Origin: Allomuricauda sp. TMED12
GTDB taxonomy: Bacteria > Bacteroidota > Bacteroidia > Flavobacteriales > Flavobacteriaceae
Direction of reading: 5' to 3'
DNA: 64,000 bases
Assembly (NCBI GenBank): GCA_002167435.2
Contig: NHBR02000079.1
Coordinates: forward strand, 31,733 to 95,732
In this document: piece by piece, positions 60,742 to 64,000 of the stretch
How positions within the stretch are numbered: the stretch's first letter is position 1
Layout: each line of letters opens with the position of its first letter
Translations under genes and position numbers: made by a program
The notes under the pieces: model-generated
The model's input: the letters and a program-made list of their open reading frames with translations, nothing else
Databases searched by the model: none
What the model was told of the DNA's origin: nothing

Positions 60742-61968
60742 ATGATAGAGACCACTTTGGACATACAGGCCATTAGAAAGGATTTTCCCATCCTCCAAAG
60801 AGAGGTCAACGGACATCCTTTGGTGTATTTGGACAATGCAGCTACCTCGCAGACACCACAGCAGGTAATCGATGCCATTGTTGATTATTACCAAAGGTAC
60901 AATGCCAATATCCATCGTGGGGTACATACCTTGTCACAAGAGGCAACCGATGCTTATGAAGCGGCACGCCAAAAAATCCGAAAGCACTTTAACATTGTCC
61001 ATTCCCATGAGGTTATTTTTACCTCCGGAACTACGCAAAGCATTAATTTGGTGGCTACGGGTTTCAATTCTTTTTTAAAGGAAGGAGATGAGATTTTGGT
61101 GTCGGCCATGGAGCACCACTCCAATATTGTGCCCTGGCAAATGCTGTGTGAACGCACGGGAGCAGTGCTCAAAGTGATCCCAATGAATCTCGAAGGAGAG
61201 TTGGTCATGGAGGAATACCATAATTTATTGACCAGCAGGACAAAGTTGGTATTCTGCAACCACGTGTCCAATGCATTGGGAACCATCAACCCTATAAAAG
61301 AAATCATCGAAGCCGCTCATAAAGCAGGAGCCGCCGTATTAATAGATGGTGCACAGGCAGCAGCCCATATCAAAGCGGACATGCAAGCGCTGGATGTGGA
61401 TTTTTATACTGTTTCTGCCCATAAAATGTGTGGACCCACTGGAGTTGGGATGTTGTATGGAAAAGAGGAGTGGCTCAAAAAACTACCACCTTATCAAGGC
61501 GGAGGTGAAATGATCGCTGAGGTGACTTTTGAAAAGACCACCTACGCAGATCTCCCCCATAAATTTGAAGCGGGAACACCCAATATTTGTGGAGGCATTG
61601 CTTTTGGAGCGGCCTTGGATTATATGAACAGCATAGGTTTTGATGCCATTGCCCAGTACGAGGATGAACTGTTGCATTATGCGACGGAGCAATTGCTCGC
61701 TATTGATGGCTTAAAGATTTATGGAACCGCAGCACACAAAACTTCGGTGATATCCTTTAACATTGAAGGCATTCACCCCTACGATATCGGTACTATTGTG
61801 GACAAATTGGGCATTGCCGTTAGAACTGGACACCATTGTGCACAGCCCATTATGGATTTTTACAAGATTCCAGGAACGGTGAGGGCCAGTTTTAGCTTTT
61901 ACAATACCAAGGACGAAGTGGACAAGCTGGTGGAAGGCGTAACACGTGCAAAAAACATGTTGCTATAG
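60742..61968 (+). CDS. sufS: Cysteine desulfurase SufS
   Basis: The 408-residue PLP enzyme takes sulfur from cysteine. The PLP lysine is in SAHKMCGPTGVGML and the active-site cysteine in RTGHHCAQP. It passes sulfur to the SufE protein encoded next. Confidence 0.97.
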   Translation: MIETTLDIQAIRKDFPILQREVNGHPLVYLDNAATSQTPQQVIDAIVDYYQRYNANIHRGVHTLSQEATDAYEAARQKIRKHFNIVHSHEVIFTSGTTQSINLVATGFNSFLKEGDEILVSAMEHHSNIVPWQMLCERTGAVLKVIPMNLEGELVMEEYHNLLTSRTKLVFCNHVSNALGTINPIKEIIEAAHKAGAAVLIDGAQAAAHIKADMQALDVDFYTVSAHKMCGPTGVGMLYGKEEWLKKLPPYQGGGEMIAEVTFEKTTYADLPHKFEAGTPNICGGIAFGAALDYMNSIGFDAIAQYEDELLHYATEQLLAIDGLKIYGTAAHKTSVISFNIEGIHPYDIGTIVDKLGIAVRTGHHCAQPIMDFYKIPGTVRASFSFYNTKDEVDKLVEGVTRAKNMLL

Positions 61969-62039
61969 CCGAACCGTTATCTTTATCATAAAGACTTGAA
62001 TGGCAACCGACCGAGTTGTACTTTTGAAAAAACCATCGC

Positions 62040-62462
62040 ATGACCATAAAAGAGATACAGGAAGAAATAATAGATGAATTCTCCATGTTCGACGACTGGA
62101 TGCAGCGTTACGAATACATGATAGAACTTGGAAAATCGCTTCCATTGATAGAAGAGCAGTACAAGACCGATGATAACCTTATAAAAGGTTGTCAAAGCAA
62201 AGTCTGGGTGCACGCTGAACTGGATGGCGACAAACTGGTTTTCACTGCCGATAGTGATGCCATTATCACCAAAGGTATCATTGCAATTTTGATAAGGGCC
62301 TTTAGCAACCAAAAACCACAGGATATTATTGATGCAGATGTGGATTTTATTGATGAAATTGGTCTAAAGGAGCATTTGTCGCCCACTCGGGCCAACGGAT
62401 TGGTAAGTATGATCAAGCAATTGAAATTATATGCAGTTGCTTATCAAACACAGTTAAAATAA
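62040..62462 (+). CDS. sufE: Sulfur-transfer protein SufE
   Basis: The 140-residue acceptor takes persulfide from SufS to SufB. The acceptor cysteine is in LIKGCQSKVW. Normal family length. The next gene starts 6 bp after its stop. Confidence 0.95.
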   Translation: MTIKEIQEEIIDEFSMFDDWMQRYEYMIELGKSLPLIEEQYKTDDNLIKGCQSKVWVHAELDGDKLVFTADSDAIITKGIIAILIRAFSNQKPQDIIDADVDFIDEIGLKEHLSPTRANGLVSMIKQLKLYAVAYQTQLK

Positions 62463-62468
62463 ACAGAA

Positions 62469-62798
62469 ATGAGCGAAGAAACTATCATAGACACACAAGA
62501 ACTGGGCGAAAAAATCGTAAAAGTCCTCAAGACCATTTATGATCCAGAAATTCCTGTGGATATATACGAACTGGGACTTATTTACGATGTATTCGTGAAC
62601 GAAGAATACGAAGTCAAGATTTTGATGACGCTTACATCGCCCAATTGCCCGGTTGCCGAAACTTTGCCTGTAGAGGTAGAGGAAAAAGTAAAGTCCATTG
62701 ATGTATTGAAGGATGTGGAAGTGGAAATCACCTTTGATCCCCCGTGGACCCAAGAGTTGATGAGCGAAGAGGCTAAATTGGAATTGGGGCTGTTATAA
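62469..62798 (+). CDS. DUF59 (MIP18-like) Fe-S assembly protein of the SUF operon
   Basis: The 109-residue protein matches the SufT/PaaD-like DUF59 family: YDPEIPVDIYELGLIYDV and TSPNCPVAETLP with a reactive cysteine. It helps deliver clusters to targets. It overlaps no neighbour and is within the suf run. Confidence 0.9.
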   Translation: MSEETIIDTQELGEKIVKVLKTIYDPEIPVDIYELGLIYDVFVNEEYEVKILMTLTSPNCPVAETLPVEVEEKVKSIDVLKDVEVEITFDPPWTQELMSEEAKLELGLL

Positions 62799-62819
62799 TA
62801 AACTCTTAAGCATAAACAG

Positions 62820-63053
62820 ATGACTACAAGACAAATCGATAGAATTATTGAGATGGCTTGGGAGGACAGGACCCCATTTGAAGCTATTGAGTACCAGTTT
62901 GGCCTAAAAGAAAATGATGTTAGGGAAGTAATGCGAACCAACCTTAAACGTTCGTCTTTTGAGTTATGGAGAAAGCGCGTGAAGGGAAGAAAGACCAAGC
63001 ATCAAAAAACCTCATCGGCCAATAGATTTAGGTCTCATAATCAAAAATTATAG
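62820..63053 (+). CDS. DUF2805/TIGR03643 family protein
   Basis: The 77-residue protein is basic in its C-terminal half (RKRVKGRKTKHQK) and has a helical N-terminus (IDRIIEMAWEDRTPFEAIEYQFGLKENDVREVM) of helix-turn-helix appearance. It matches the TIGR03643/DUF2805 family, whose role is unknown. It lies 21 bp after the DUF59 gene and may be part of the same transcript. Confidence 0.85.
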   Translation: MTTRQIDRIIEMAWEDRTPFEAIEYQFGLKENDVREVMRTNLKRSSFELWRKRVKGRKTKHQKTSSANRFRSHNQKL

Positions 63054-63060
63054 TGGATTC

Positions 63061-63110
63061 CCGAAGTTTAGATGGATTTCAGAGGTAAGATTTCAGAAGT
63101 CTGATGTATT
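63061..63110. repeat. Left flanking repeat of the four-helix-bundle cassette
   Basis: Contains two copies of GATTTCAGA (63075-63083 and 63089-63097), 14 bp apart, the inverse of the TCTGAAATC repeated on the right side at 63512-63539. Confidence 0.6.
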
Positions 63111-63148
63111 TATAAATTAATATCGAACCCCCGATATCAATACTAAAA

Positions 63149-63512
63149 TTGAACGAAGAAAGGGTTTGAACAAATTGTCTCTTGGCAAAAGGCGAGAAAG
63201 TTAAACAAGGAGATATATAAAATCACTTGTGAAAATGAATTTTGTAGAGACTTTGCGCTTAGAGACCAAATTAGAAGAGCATCCATTTCAATATCCTCCA
63301 ATATTGCTGAAGGATATGGAAGAAAAACCAATAAGGAATTCATTTATTTTTTAAATGTAGCCAAGGCCTCCTGTTATGAAGTAAAATCACAATTATATTT
63401 GGCTACAGATATTCAATATTTGGATGATGAAATTTTTAAATATCTCTATTCTCTTTGTGATGAGATATCTAAAACCATTCATGGATTAATTAAACATCTT
63501 GAAAGGAAATAA
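63149..63512 (+). pseudogene. Four-helix-bundle (S23/IVS-type) protein gene, frameshifted at the start
   Basis: From 63153 to TAA 63512 an open frame encodes a complete four-helix-bundle protein of about 118 residues, with the family signature IRRASISISSNIAEGYGRK and NKEFIYFLNVAKAS. It has no ATG, GTG or TTG at the right place. Removing one G from the GGG at 63162-63164 joins it to TTG 63149 (LNEERFEQIVSWQKARK). The gene thus looks disrupted by one added G, by mutation or sequencing error. It sits between inverted heptad repeats. Confidence 0.7.
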
Positions 63513-63539
63513 TCTGATATCTGAAATCTGAAACCTGAT
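63512..63539. repeat. Four-unit heptad repeat (ATCTGAA) downstream of the four-helix-bundle gene
   Basis: ATCTGAT ATCTGAA ATCTGAA ACCTGAT: CTGA recurs at 63514, 63521, 63528 and 63535. The first unit begins at the last base of the stop codon. It is the same type of array as at 59366, upstream of sufD. Confidence 0.75.
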
Positions 63540-63550
63540 AGCTAGTAATT

Positions 63551-64000
63551 ATGGAAAAAGAAATCGTAAATAGAGTAGCCCAAAGCAAGTTGATTACCTT
63601 TAACCTGGAAGACTATTATCCAAAGGGTGAGCGAAAGGTATTGGATATCAAAGATTGGTTGTACGAGGGTTTTATCTTGCGCGAAAAGGAATTCCGTACC
63701 CATGTGGAAGCACACGATTGGACCGAGTACCAAGATGCCTACGTGGCGCTACAATGTTCTTCGGATGCGATTGTACCGGGTTGGGCATTTATGCTTGTTG
63801 CTTCCAAACTACAACCGTATGCAAAAAAAGTTGTACAGGGAGACTTGGCCCAGCTCGAAACCGCTCTTTATCAATCTATTTTGGAAAATTTGGATGTAAC
63901 CGAGTTTATGGACAAGCCCGTGATCATAAAAGGGTGTTCCCATAAACCCGTTCCCGAAAACGCCTACATTATGGCAGTGTCCAAAATACAGGAAGTGGCC
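63551..64000 (+). CDS. DUF2480 family protein, truncated by the window end
   Basis: The first 150 codons are visible, beginning MEKEIVNRVAQSKLITFNLEDYYP. It matches the DUF2480 family of Bacteroidota (DAYVALQCSSDAIVPGWAFMLVASKL, and VIIKGCSHKPVPENAYIM with a Cys-His pair). The function is unknown; Fe-S linkage is suggested by its place next to suf but not proven. The stop lies beyond the window. Confidence 0.85.
   Translation, partial: MEKEIVNRVAQSKLITFNLEDYYPKGERKVLDIKDWLYEGFILREKEFRTHVEAHDWTEYQDAYVALQCSSDAIVPGWAFMLVASKLQPYAKKVVQGDLAQLETALYQSILENLDVTEFMDKPVIIKGCSHKPVPENAYIMAVSKIQEVA

Overview
The window reads as a chromosome segment of a marine-type Flavobacteriaceae bacterium (Bacteroidota). 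The evidence is the gene content: the T9SS/gliding lipoproteins SprE/PorW and GldH, RicT, SPOR/HU-CCDC81, DUF4292, DUF2480 and DUF2805 families, the atpZ-atpBEFHAG locus without atpDC, and a complete SUF operon. It is also supported by Bacteroidota-type promoters (TTG or TTTG, about 20 bp, then TAnnTTTG) and weak or absent Shine-Dalgarno sites. A genus close to Muricauda/Flagellimonas is a guess from general resemblance only.

Layout. 1-1.9 kb: end of an ABC exporter (DUF5687 membrane subunit plus ATPase) and a frameshifted hypothetical gene. 1.9-10.7 kb: sprE, bactofilin, atpZ, a DUF6168-like gene, then atpB-E-F-H-A-G. 10.8-17.1 kb: flippase, dut, GIY-YIG cassette 1, sugar nucleotidyltransferase, TPR protein, DUF4292 lipoprotein and an EnvC-like factor. 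17.1-23.7 kb: aldo/keto reductase, thioesterase, SPOR protein, dprA, GIY-YIG cassette 2 in a repeat cluster, trpS, a GlsB-type protein and plsC. 23.7-30.6 kb (minus strand): two LytS-type kinases, a sigma factor/beta-barrel pair with a lipoprotein, and recA. 30.8-36 kb: trhO, ricT, gldH, PBP1A. 36-41 kb: CoA transferase, an unannotated small transcription unit, an acetyltransferase, an S24-type repressor module, an aminotransferase and a Vsr-like nuclease. 41-44.5 kb: sdhCAB. 44.7-54.5 kb: rimK, pepP and assorted accessory genes including a possible zinc protease lipoprotein and brnQ. 54.5-64 kb: thiL, divergent from the suf operon (sufA, sufB, a metallo-beta-lactamase lipoprotein, sufC, sufD, sufS, sufE, a SufT-like DUF59 protein, DUF2805), then a four-helix-bundle gene in a repeat-flanked cassette and the start of a DUF2480 gene.

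Most of the window is conserved housekeeping. The non-routine signal is a layer of small repeat-bounded cassettes inserted between housekeeping genes. Two single-domain GIY-YIG nuclease genes each sit between short hairpin repeats, one of them between TGTCAT...ATGACA ends. A related element without a gene sits inside the ATP synthase operon, between atpA and atpG. A four-helix-bundle gene is flanked by 7-bp-period CTGA repeats, and the same kind of heptad array precedes sufD. Other observations include an S24-type repressor with a recognisable promoter and two matching dyads, a 23-bp perfect dyad upstream of suf, an MBL lipoprotein inside suf, a polypeptide joining an anti-sigma-like N-terminus to a beta-barrel, and two genes broken at homopolymer runs. 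I found no tRNA, rRNA, CRISPR array, transposase or prophage.
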